In this document: positions 1 to 6,131 of the stretch, piece after piece
How the letters are laid out: each line of letters begins with the position of its first letter
Position numbering within the stretch: the first letter of the stretch is position 1
Source of the DNA: Bacillota bacterium
GTDB taxonomy: Bacteria; Bacillota; Clostridia; Lachnospirales; Lachnospiraceae
NCBI GenBank assembly: GCA_023387635.1
Contig: JAEWHU010000222.1
Span: 1-11,698 of the forward strand
Length of the DNA stretch: 11,698 nt
Direction of reading: 5' to 3'
The notes under the pieces: model-generated
Told to the model about the DNA's origin: nothing
Databases searched by the model: none
Seen by the model: only the letters and a program-made list of their open reading frames with translations
Translations under genes and position numbers: made by a program

Positions 1-1
1 G

Positions 2-790
2 ACCAATATATTATCTGTATTTCCTATTTCAGAACTTGAGTTTTTTATGCCTAAGTGGGCCGAAATGCTACCAGAAGATCATTGGTTAAAAGTTGATTTG
101 TTAGAATCAATCAAAATGTTACTTAAAAAGTTGAATCTGATTCGAGACGCTAGACCGGATAATCTGGTTACAGACAGTAATTTTGTCAAGAAATTTAAGA
201 TTGACAAGATTGAAATGGAAAATGGTACAGTCAAAGTAAATATTGAATTTGATGATTCTTATTATTATAGAATTTTATCTGATTTAATTGGTGTAGAAAT
301 TGATGATGAATATCAGTTAATATCTACTATACGTGATTTGGCTAATGCAAAGGTAGAATATGACCGTGTTCGCTATGCATGTGATGAAGTTCGTCAAAAA
401 GGCTATGGCGTAGTTGTCCCAACTAGAGACGAGATCGTAGTTGAAGAACCGGAAGTAATGAGACATGGTAACAAATATGGTGTAAAAATTAAAGCCAGTG
501 CACCTTCAGTTCATATGATAAAAGCAACCATTGATACAGAGATTGCTCCAATCATAGGAAGTGAAGAGCAAGCAAAAGATTTAGTTGAGTATATTAAACG
601 TACATCAAATGATAGCCCTGATGGTATATGGGATACGAATATATATGGTAAATCCATAGATCAACTTATTAATGAAGGTATATCAACAAAAATTAGTAAA
701 ATGAATGATGAAAGTCAAACAAAACTTCAAGAAACAATGCAAAAAATTATTAACGATAGTAATGGTGGTATAATTTGCATTATTATATAA
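2..790 (+). CDS. spoIVA: Stage IV sporulation protein A, C-terminal part (5' end outside window)
   Basis: SpoIVA is the ATPase that polymerises on the forespore outer membrane and forms the basement layer on which the spore coat assembles. The frame is open from base 2 to the TAA at 788-790 with no stop, so the gene enters from outside. The ATG at 47 is internal, because clearly SpoIVA-like residues continue upstream of it. About 262 residues are present, against roughly 490 for the full-length family, so this is the C-terminal half and the N-terminal P-loop ATPase part lies outside. From memory of the Bacillus protein I recognise the blocks NHWL-like (DHWLKVDLLES), AKVEYDRV, KGYGVVVP, VHMIKATIDTEIAPIIGSEEQ and the terminal GGIICIII, equivalent to GGLIAIIL. 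The gene shows that the host makes endospores. It converges on the sortase gene and shares a terminator with it. Confidence 0.95.
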   Translation, partial: TNILSVFPISELEFFMPKWAEMLPEDHWLKVDLLESIKMLLKKLNLIRDARPDNLVTDSNFVKKFKIDKIEMENGTVKVNIEFDDSYYYRILSDLIGVEIDDEYQLISTIRDLANAKVEYDRVRYACDEVRQKGYGVVVPTRDEIVVEEPEVMRHGNKYGVKIKASAPSVHMIKATIDTEIAPIIGSEEQAKDLVEYIKRTSNDSPDGIWDTNIYGKSIDQLINEGISTKISKMNDESQTKLQETMQKIINDSNGGIICIII

Positions 791-791
791 T

Positions 792-829
792 AAAAAATAG
801 TCTGTAGCATTCACTACAGACTGTTTTTT
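792..829. terminator. Bidirectional terminator between spoIVA and the sortase gene
   Basis: A perfect 9-bp stem (799-807 with 814-822) closes a 6-nt loop. It is flanked by an A tract on the left (792-797) and a T tract on the right (824-829), so it reads as a Rho-independent terminator on both strands. The last two bases of the sortase stop codon, which occupies 828-830, lie inside the right-hand T tract. Confidence 0.9.
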
Positions 830-1607
830 AATTACTAGAAATATAATCAAAAGTATCAGAATAAGGATATGTATTGACCAATTTGCTTAATACAATTATC
901 CTATGAGTTGATATTCCAATGGGTTCACAAGATGTTAAAGTTAAACAACTATAACCCTGACTATAAATTGGACTCCAATCGTAAGCATCTACAACTGTTG
1001 TTTTTTCGTACTCATACTGATAGATATTAGAATTGTCAACTAGGTACAAATAATCGCCATTTGTTAAGGTATCAATATAATAGAAGAACCATTCACCTAT
1101 TTTCCCATTTCTACTTGTATTACGATGAGCAGCAATACTAACATTACGGTTTCCATCCCCTGGAAGTTGTGCATATTCATATAAACCAGGTCCTAGATTT
1201 AGGGAAACATCATCAGTCCCATGTTCAATATCTTCTTTAAAATCTAATTTAGGTATAATTAAAGTTAAATCACCACTTTCATAGGATTGTCTTTCTGGAG
1301 TGATAAAAAGTTTATCATATGGTAAATTATCATCGGTATTAGTACTATCTACCTCATTACTATTTTTATCAGTATTTATTTCTTCCTTTGTATGTAAATT
1401 TCCCACTACTGGTGATATTTCACTGTCATTTTCTTTTATAGTATCATCTATTATCTCTGTTGGTTGAATAATAGTTTGATTATCTTGTCCTACTTCGAAT
1501 AAGGATTTGTATTCATCCATACTCATCCCAACATATATAATAACTATAATGAAAAGTGAAATGGTAACAACTAATAATGAGAAAATTTTTTTCCTGTTGT
1601 TATTCAT
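828..1607 (-). CDS. Membrane-anchored sortase (class uncertain, class C/D-like)
   Basis: Sortases are extracellular Cys transpeptidases that cut LPXTG-type signals and attach proteins to peptidoglycan or to each other. The 259-aa protein has an N-terminal membrane segment (about 8-28), a polar acidic linker (about 30-100) and a sortase domain (about 105-245). The catalytic set is visible: His161 in SIAAHRN, Cys227 in TLTSCEP and Arg236 in STHRIIV. There is no C-terminal membrane segment, unlike many class C pilin polymerases. The ATG is the first usable start, since an in-frame TGA lies just upstream. A GAAAGG motif sits 13 nt before it, a somewhat long spacing. The gene lies downstream of the SARP-like regulator and back-to-back with an operon that encodes an LPQTG protein, its most likely substrate. 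The class assignment is a guess; the sortase family itself is secure. Confidence 0.92.
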   Translation of the reverse strand: MNNNRKKIFSLLVVTISLFIIVIIYVGMSMDEYKSLFEVGQDNQTIIQPTEIIDDTIKENDSEISPVVGNLHTKEEINTDKNSNEVDSTNTDDNLPYDKLFITPERQSYESGDLTLIIPKLDFKEDIEHGTDDVSLNLGPGLYEYAQLPGDGNRNVSIAAHRNTSRNGKIGEWFFYYIDTLTNGDYLYLVDNSNIYQYEYEKTTVVDAYDWSPIYSQGYSCLTLTSCEPIGISTHRIIVLSKLVNTYPYSDTFDYISSN

Positions 1608-1673
1608 TATGATTCACATGCCTTTCGATGTTTCAATTTCGTATCTTTTAATATCTTTTATTAAGTTTGTATC

Positions 1674-1704
1674 TATATAAAGTTTATTTTATTGAATTTG
1701 TTAA
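1674..1704 (-). promoter_or_regulatory. Possible weak promoter for the sortase gene
   Basis: On the minus strand, TTAACA (1704-1699) is followed after 17 nt by TTTATA (1681-1676), or by TATATA slightly further on. The -10 match is poor. No terminator is seen between the regulator and the sortase, so read-through from the regulator is equally possible. Confidence 0.3.
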
Positions 1705-1720
1705 TTTAATAAAACTTAGT

Positions 1721-2935
1721 TTAATTGAAATTTTTAATCTCTTCAATTGTATAATTTAATTGTAAAAAACTTTTTGTGCCTTTGTAAAAGAAATAGTCTA
1801 CAATTCGTTTTAGTATACTATTACAATCAATATAATTACAGGAGGGTAACATAAGTATATATTGGGAACTACTATATCTTGATACAATATCATATCTTCT
1901 AAGACAACCAGTAATAATTTCCAATAATCGTTCCATAGCTGCTTGTAGAATATTGTTAGAAGGGATTTCACCATTTGTAAGAGAAATTGTCAACAAACAA
2001 ATGTGTACAAACCGTCCATCTCTTTCTATTTTTCTTTGTTCTAATCGATATATTTCTTTAAAGTAAGCAAAATCACAAAAGTATGCTCCAATGGTTCTTT
2101 GGTAATCATTTAATTCAGTTTGTATTATATGCAAGCTTGGTTCAAAATCGCTTAAAGATTTTTTTAAATCAAGATAGAATGTTCTTAATTCTTCACTAGG
2201 CTTTACTCCTAGATGTTTGTACAAGAAATCAGAAAAAGTTCTATAATGTTTTAAGGCAGTATTAATATTACCTTGATGTATTAGTGCTTTCATTAAGGAT
2301 AGATGTAATTTTTCATTATAATAATCAATCTGTATCCCATGAGTGCATATTTGTAACATTTTAGTGTATTCATTTTCTAATTCTAATAAATCTGCTAAAT
2401 TTCTAGCCGCCTCTAAAAATAAGTTATGAAAGTGTGTGTTTAATGGTACTATCCATAATTCATTTGAATGGTTTGATAAAAAATTGCCTTTGTATAGATT
2501 CATTGCCTTGGTGTAATAAAGTATTCTTGTTTTATTTTCCGTTAATGGATTGGATGCTGTTTTTATATAACCTTCAAAAAGTTCAATGTCTATTTCACAT
2601 GGTAATGTATTGTTCCAATGATACGAATTTCTTGAAGAAATAATAAATGTTTCCCTTTCACCTTCCAATGTTTCTAATAAATTACGGATTCGATATTGTA
2701 GATTCTTTAGTGCGCTTTCAGGATTTAAGCATTCAGATTGTGACCAAAGAACATCAATATATTCACTCTGAGATATATTCCGCTTACGATGAGTTATCAT
2801 ATAAGCAAGTAAATTCCATAATTTCCTTGAGCGATTTGAATATTCGCCTATCTTTTTATCTCCAATTGAAAGCTCTAATCCACCAAACATAGATATTCTA
2901 AGAATCTCTGTTGACTCTAGCGATTTTAAGTCCAT
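1721..2935 (-). CDS. SARP/BTAD-family transcriptional regulator with degenerate GGDEF-like C-terminus
   Basis: This 404-aa protein starts with an OmpR-type winged-helix domain (about 11-108; LRISMFGGLEL opening, then SRKLWNLLAYM and ESALKNLQYRIRNLLE). A bacterial transcriptional activation domain follows (about 112-260; CEIDIELFEGYI to GVKPSEELRTFY). This is the core layout of SARP activators. The last 110 or so residues (about 288-400) resemble a shrunken GGDEF domain: RRYDIVSRY is followed by SSSQY where the GGDEF signature should be, then ILMLP. The catalytic signature is lost and the FKxIND/GH segment is missing, so diguanylate cyclase activity is unlikely. The RxxD (Arg346, Asp349), five residues before the signature position, matches the inhibitory c-di-GMP site of true GGDEF proteins. 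An ideal AGGAGG (2946-2941) lies 5 nt before the ATG. The gene is divergent from the surface-fibre operon and upstream of the sortase, so it is probably their regulator (inference). Confidence 0.85.
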   Translation of the reverse strand: MDLKSLESTEILRISMFGGLELSIGDKKIGEYSNRSRKLWNLLAYMITHRKRNISQSEYIDVLWSQSECLNPESALKNLQYRIRNLLETLEGERETFIISSRNSYHWNNTLPCEIDIELFEGYIKTASNPLTENKTRILYYTKAMNLYKGNFLSNHSNELWIVPLNTHFHNLFLEAARNLADLLELENEYTKMLQICTHGIQIDYYNEKLHLSLMKALIHQGNINTALKHYRTFSDFLYKHLGVKPSEELRTFYLDLKKSLSDFEPSLHIIQTELNDYQRTIGAYFCDFAYFKEIYRLEQRKIERDGRFVHICLLTISLTNGEIPSNNILQAAMERLLEIITGCLRRYDIVSRYSSSQYILMLPSCNYIDCNSILKRIVDYFFYKGTKSFLQLNYTIEEIKNFN

Positions 2936-2968
2936 AAAGACCTCCTAAGTTCTTAAAATGAATTTTCC

Positions 2969-2990
2969 ATTTGTGACCAATTTGTGACCA
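2969..2990 (+). promoter_or_regulatory. Tandem 11-bp direct repeat, candidate SARP operator
   Basis: Two perfect head-to-tail copies of ATTTGTGACCA lie in the divergent region between the regulator and the signal peptidase gene. SARP and other OmpR-type activators are known to bind direct repeats with about 11-bp spacing. The second copy ends exactly 8 bp before the TATAGT hexamer at 2999, which is the geometry described for Streptomyces SARP promoters. The regulator encoded alongside is the obvious ligand (inference). Confidence 0.65.
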
Positions 2991-2998
2991 AGCTTATG

Positions 2999-3004
2999 TA
3001 TAGT
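2999..3004 (+). promoter_or_regulatory. Candidate -10 element of the sipW operon promoter
   Basis: TATAGT differs from TATAAT by one base. The six bases 17 bp upstream (ACCAAT) do not resemble TTGACA, as expected for an activator-dependent promoter. A start near 3011 would give a leader of about 95 nt, in which I see no known riboswitch. Confidence 0.5.
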
Positions 3005-3105
3005 AATATTTAACAGTGAATATATTTACATTATATGCTTTAATATCCATTATTATTACAAAATGTTTAATGTTTTTCCATTTTTGAAAGGGGACGGGTG
3101 AATTT

Positions 3106-3642
3106 ATGTTATCAAAACTATGTAATGTACTTATTTCTGCAATAATTTGTGTTTTTGTCTTAGTTGCAGGTGCATTACTTTCTCCAAGGTTGTTTGGTTA
3201 TCAAGTTTTTGGTGTACTAAGTGGTAGCATGGAGCCTACATTTCCTGTAGGAAGTGTAGTATATGTTAAAACCATAATACCTGATGATGTTAGGATAGGC
3301 GATGCCATAACATTTCGAATTGAAGAACTTGATTCAGTTGTTGCAACTCACAGAGTAGTAGGTATTAACCATGAAGAGAGAACATTTACAACAAAGGGTG
3401 ATGCTAATCAAGTTGTTGATAACGAACCTGTAGCGTTTGAATATTTTATTGGACGCGCTGATTTTAAGATACCATATTTAGGATACGTAGCAATGTATAT
3501 TCAAACAAAAGAAGGTATCGTGGCTAGTATAGGTGTATTTCTATTTGTTGTATTCTTATCATTATTAGATGATGTGCTAAAAAAGGACAAGAACGTAATT
3601 CTTGCTAAAGAAACAAAGTCGTATAGAACAAATGATTTATAA
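3106..3642 (+). CDS. sipW: Signal peptidase I, SipW/ER type
   Basis: This is a membrane serine protease that removes signal peptides; SipW-type enzymes are dedicated to TasA/camelysin-family exports. The 178-aa protein has an N-terminal membrane segment (about 8-25), the catalytic block SGSMEPTFPVGS with Ser41, the second block ATHRVVGI with His82 in place of the bacterial-type Lys, and KGDAN with Asp99. A second hydrophobic segment (about 138-155) is followed by a lysine-rich tail. The Ser-His arrangement marks the archaeal/ER subgroup to which Bacillus SipW belongs. A GAAAGGGGA motif lies upstream of the ATG. It is first in a plus-strand series, and the next two genes carry matching SipW-type signal peptides. 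The symbol is by family analogy. Confidence 0.92.
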   Translation: MLSKLCNVLISAIICVFVLVAGALLSPRLFGYQVFGVLSGSMEPTFPVGSVVYVKTIIPDDVRIGDAITFRIEELDSVVATHRVVGINHEERTFTTKGDANQVVDNEPVAFEYFIGRADFKIPYLGYVAMYIQTKEGIVASIGVFLFVVFLSLLDDVLKKDKNVILAKETKSYRTNDL

Positions 3643-3679
3643 GTAGCTAATAAAGCATAATTTTAAAGGAGGTTTTACT

Positions 3680-4243
3680 ATGAAGAAAAAGAGAATATTC
3701 GTAGGATTATTTGCAGGAATTTTAATTTCTGCATTAGCAATTGGAGGTACCGTTGCATGGTTAACAGATAAGGAAGATGTTACAAATACCTTTAGTATCG
3801 GTAATGTTGATATCAAAATTAACGAAGAATTTGATCCAGAGGATGGAAAAGATATATATCCTGGTAAGGAAGTTACCAAAATACCGACAGTTGAAAATAT
3901 CGGTAAAAACCCAGCTTATATCCGCGTAAAGGTGGCAATTGATAGTCAAATCAATGGTTTTTTAACTCTTGATTATAAATTAGGTGACGATTCTTCACAA
4001 TGGTTTATTGAGAATGGCTATTATTATTATAATTCAATTGTAGCTCCAGGTGGAAGTACATTACCAATCTTCACATCATTTATATTGAATGATAACTTTA
4101 TTGAACCAGCAAATGCAGAAGTTAGCTATGATATTATTGTATCTGCAGAAGCTGTACAGTCTCAAGGATTTGAACAAAAAGATGGGGAATCCTTTAAAGA
4201 TGCCATCTTAAGAGCTTTTGCTGAATATGAATCACAAAATTAA
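3680..4243 (+). CDS. TasA/camelysin-like secreted protein with SipW-type signal peptide (first copy)
   Basis: This is probably an extracellular fibre subunit of the TasA/CalY (M73 camelysin) family. The 187-aa protein begins with a Lys-rich start and a hydrophobic stretch ending in AIGGTVAWLTD, which is characteristic of SipW-processed signal peptides. Cleavage is likely after Ala26. The mature N-terminus (WLTDKEDVTNTFSIG) is followed by a family-typical block, YPGKEV...ENIGKNPAYIRV, and by NGYYYY and the late AEAVQSQGF. The strong AAAGGAGGT site (3665-3673) fixes the ATG. It starts 37 nt after sipW and is probably co-transcribed. No sorting signal or C-terminal membrane segment is present. 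Whether it forms fibres or acts otherwise (camelysin was described as a protease) cannot be read from the sequence. Confidence 0.88.
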   Translation: MKKKRIFVGLFAGILISALAIGGTVAWLTDKEDVTNTFSIGNVDIKINEEFDPEDGKDIYPGKEVTKIPTVENIGKNPAYIRVKVAIDSQINGFLTLDYKLGDDSSQWFIENGYYYYNSIVAPGGSTLPIFTSFILNDNFIEPANAEVSYDIIVSAEAVQSQGFEQKDGESFKDAILRAFAEYESQN

Positions 4244-4283
4244 TGAGAGGAAATTTAGTAGATTGTTTTTATTATAGAATCTA

Positions 4284-4307
4284 TATAATTTTAAATAAAA
4301 AATTATA
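4284..4307 (+). other. AT-only inverted repeat before the second TasA-like gene
   Basis: A perfect 9-bp stem (4284-4292 with 4299-4307) made only of A-T pairs closes a 6-nt loop, ending 4 nt before the GGAGGT ribosome site. It has no GC pairs, so it is probably of low stability. A mild effect on translation or mRNA ends is possible but unproven. Confidence 0.35.
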
Positions 4308-4323
4308 AAACGGAGGTATTGTT

Positions 4324-4893
4324 ATGAATAAGAAATTTGGTTTAGTTATTACAGCAGGTGCGTTATCTGCATTTTTAATAGTTGGTAGTACATTAGCATG
4401 GTTTACAGACAGAAAAGAAGCAACCAATACATTTTCAATGGATAATTTAGCGGTAGATTTATTAGAGAATGGTGAAATACAAGAAACAGGTCTTGATTTC
4501 CCTAACATAGTTCCAGGTGCTGTTGAAGAAAAAGTAGTTACCGTAAAAAATACAGAAGACTCCGTAAGTGCTTATGTTCGTGTATCTCTAAGTATTCATT
4601 ATGCAAATGATACAAATGGACCAGTAGACTTAAAATTATCAGACTTAATTGTTTTAAATACTACTCACTGGGTAGAACATAATGGATATTATTATTATAC
4701 AATTGCTTTAGCAAAAGGTGAAGAAACAAAACCACTATTTGAAGAAGTTACTATCCCAAGTGATTGGACCAATGAAATGGAATTAATTAATTTTGATATT
4801 GATATTCATATGGAAGCAATTCAATCAGAAAATTTATATACTCCAGGTACTGATGGTTTTAAAGCAGCTGATTTAGCTGCATTATGGGACTAG
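4324..4893 (+). CDS. TasA/camelysin-like secreted protein with SipW-type signal peptide (second copy)
   Basis: A 189-aa paralogue of the preceding protein. Its signal peptide ends VGSTLAWFTD with likely cleavage after Ala25, and the mature start, with TNTFSMDNL, parallels the TNTFSIGN of its neighbour. Shared family blocks are VPGAVEEKVVTVKN, SAYVRVSLSI, NGYYYYTIALAKGEE and a late MEAIQSENLY. The two copies are clearly related but well diverged, which points to separate roles (for example major and minor subunit) rather than a recent duplication. A CGGAGGT ribosome site (4311-4317) precedes the ATG. The 80-nt gap before it holds an AT-only hairpin (4284-4307) that is too weak to act as a terminator. 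No wall-sorting signal is present. Function as a fibre subunit is inferred from the family and from the sipW neighbour. Confidence 0.88.
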   Translation: MNKKFGLVITAGALSAFLIVGSTLAWFTDRKEATNTFSMDNLAVDLLENGEIQETGLDFPNIVPGAVEEKVVTVKNTEDSVSAYVRVSLSIHYANDTNGPVDLKLSDLIVLNTTHWVEHNGYYYYTIALAKGEETKPLFEEVTIPSDWTNEMELINFDIDIHMEAIQSENLYTPGTDGFKAADLAALWD

Positions 4894-4939
4894 CTAAGGT
4901 AGTATATTCCTATGAATAGATAGAAAATTAAATATAAAT

Positions 4940-4980
4940 ATAAGCAAAACCGTACATGTTTATGTACGGATATTGCTTAT
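4940..4980 (+). other. Long two-part RNA hairpin without T tract
   Basis: An 8-bp outer stem (4940-4947 with 4973-4980) and an 8-bp inner stem (4950-4957 with 4962-4969, containing CCGTACAT) are separated by a small internal loop and closed by a 4-nt loop. No run of T follows, so it is not a typical Rho-independent terminator. It sits between the second TasA-like gene and the LPQTG gene and could protect the 3' end of the upstream mRNA segment or partly attenuate transcription. A further ATGTAC at 4979-4984 could compete for the left inner arm. Confidence 0.7.
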
Positions 4981-5010
4981 GTACTCGTAATAGAGAGAAA
5001 GGAAGGGACT

Positions 5011-6084
5011 ATGGGAAAAAGACATTTTTATAAAGTGCTTAGTTTCATAATTGCCATAGTGTGTTTTACAACAGCGCTATCTAATCCATTGACTGTAAAT
5101 GCAGATAGCGCAGCAACCTTTCATAATGGTATGTTAGTGTTAACTCCAGAAGGAATGAATGGCACAAGACCAGATTTTTTTAAAGAGTATACCAGCAACC
5201 TAGTGCCAGGTGATAACACGAAATTTGCTATAAAGTTGAAAAATGATAGTTCAGAAAAAGTGAAATTTTATTTTTGGGCATCAGATACTGACTTTGCAAA
5301 TAATGAGAGAGCAAAATTAATTTCAGATGATTTATTATCAAAAATAAATATAAAAATTGAGTTAAAAGATAGTAATACAATAATCTATGGTGGTCCGGCA
5401 AATGGGAAGGGAAGTGGTTTGTTAGATTCGTCAAATATAATAGGAACTGGTAGTGAAGATGCTATATCACTTGGTTGGTTAGATGCAAATACTTCTACAA
5501 TCATGGATATTACAATTAGTGTGCCGACTACGCTAGGTAATGAATATCAAGGTGCAGTAGGTGCAGTAGATTGGATGTTTTTATGTGAGATTTATGAAGT
5601 ACCAACAACTGAGGTAACGCCACCGATTGAGCCTACAACGCCACCGATTGAGCCTACTATGCCACCGACTGAGCCTACAACGCCACCGACTGAGCCTTCA
5701 ACGCCACCAACTGAGCCAGTTAATCCTACCGAAGAAGTAACACCAACGGTTACTCCTGTTATTACAGAGCCATCTATTGGTATTTCACCCACACCAGGTG
5801 ACGATACTTTCCTTGATATTACTGATGACGATATTCCACTTAACTTAGAGGAAGGCGGCTCGGTCAACGTAGAGGAAGACGACACAGTTAATATAGAGGA
5901 AGACAGTACACCTAGTGGTGTGATAGTAGTTGATGATAGTGATCTAGGAAAGTTACCACAAACAGGTACATTCGCAAGTGTAATCGGTAATAGTAAAAAT
6001 ATTGGATGGTTTGTTTTATTAATTTTAAGCGGTTGCTTTACATTAAGTTTAATTAAAAATAAAAGGAAGAATACCTCTAATTAG
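5011..6084 (+). CDS. LPXTG wall-anchored surface protein with Pro/Thr-rich linker
   Basis: A 357-aa surface protein covalently fixed to the wall by a sortase. It has an ordinary signal peptide (cleavage likely after VNA, residue 31), a globular domain (about 32-195), a Pro/Thr/Glu-rich spacer with five 7-residue repeats (203-237), an acidic segment (about 265-310), then LPQTG (315-319), a hydrophobic helix (about 332-347) and a KNKRKN tail. The globular domain shows NLVPGDNTKFAIKLKN and, late, NEYQGAVGAVDWMFLCE, a beta-sandwich style seen in other clostridial anchored proteins. Its mature start (DSAATFHNGMLVL) is reminiscent of the first strand of TasA-like proteins. It starts 117 nt after the second TasA-like gene. 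The likely anchoring enzyme is the sortase on the opposite strand. It may tether the TasA-like fibre to the wall (inference). The ribosome site is AAAGGAAGGG (4998-5007). Confidence 0.88.
   Translation: MGKRHFYKVLSFIIAIVCFTTALSNPLTVNADSAATFHNGMLVLTPEGMNGTRPDFFKEYTSNLVPGDNTKFAIKLKNDSSEKVKFYFWASDTDFANNERAKLISDDLLSKINIKIELKDSNTIIYGGPANGKGSGLLDSSNIIGTGSEDAISLGWLDANTSTIMDITISVPTTLGNEYQGAVGAVDWMFLCEIYEVPTTEVTPPIEPTTPPIEPTMPPTEPTTPPTEPSTPPTEPVNPTEEVTPTVTPVITEPSIGISPTPGDDTFLDITDDDIPLNLEEGGSVNVEEDDTVNIEEDSTPSGVIVVDDSDLGKLPQTGTFASVIGNSKNIGWFVLLILSGCFTLSLIKNKRKNTSN
5617..5721 (+). repeat. Five tandem 21-bp repeats encoding a TPPxEPT spacer
   Basis: Five consecutive 21-bp units encode TPP(I/T)EP(T/S)-type heptads, one with Met at its first position. 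This forms an extended wall-spanning spacer between the globular domain and the LPQTG anchor. The first two units carry ATT (Ile) and the last three ACT (Thr), consistent with unit-by-unit duplication. Confidence 0.9.
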
Positions 6085-6131
6085 ATACCATACATTTTGA
6101 AATTAAATAATAAAGAATAGAGGTGAAGGGT

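Noticed and set aside
2434..2892. Short plus-strand open frames inside the regulator gene
   Set aside because: They lie wholly within a well-supported minus-strand gene and have no ribosome site or recognisable product.
3005..3105. Possible c-di-GMP riboswitch in the sipW leader
   Set aside because: I looked because of the biofilm theme, but the conserved core and stems are not present in this AT-rich leader.
6123..6131. GTG start for the vWA protein, nine bases upstream of the ATG
   Set aside because: The GTG is part of the AGAGGTG ribosome site; the ATG at 6132 has correct spacing and gives a normal Lys-rich signal peptide start.
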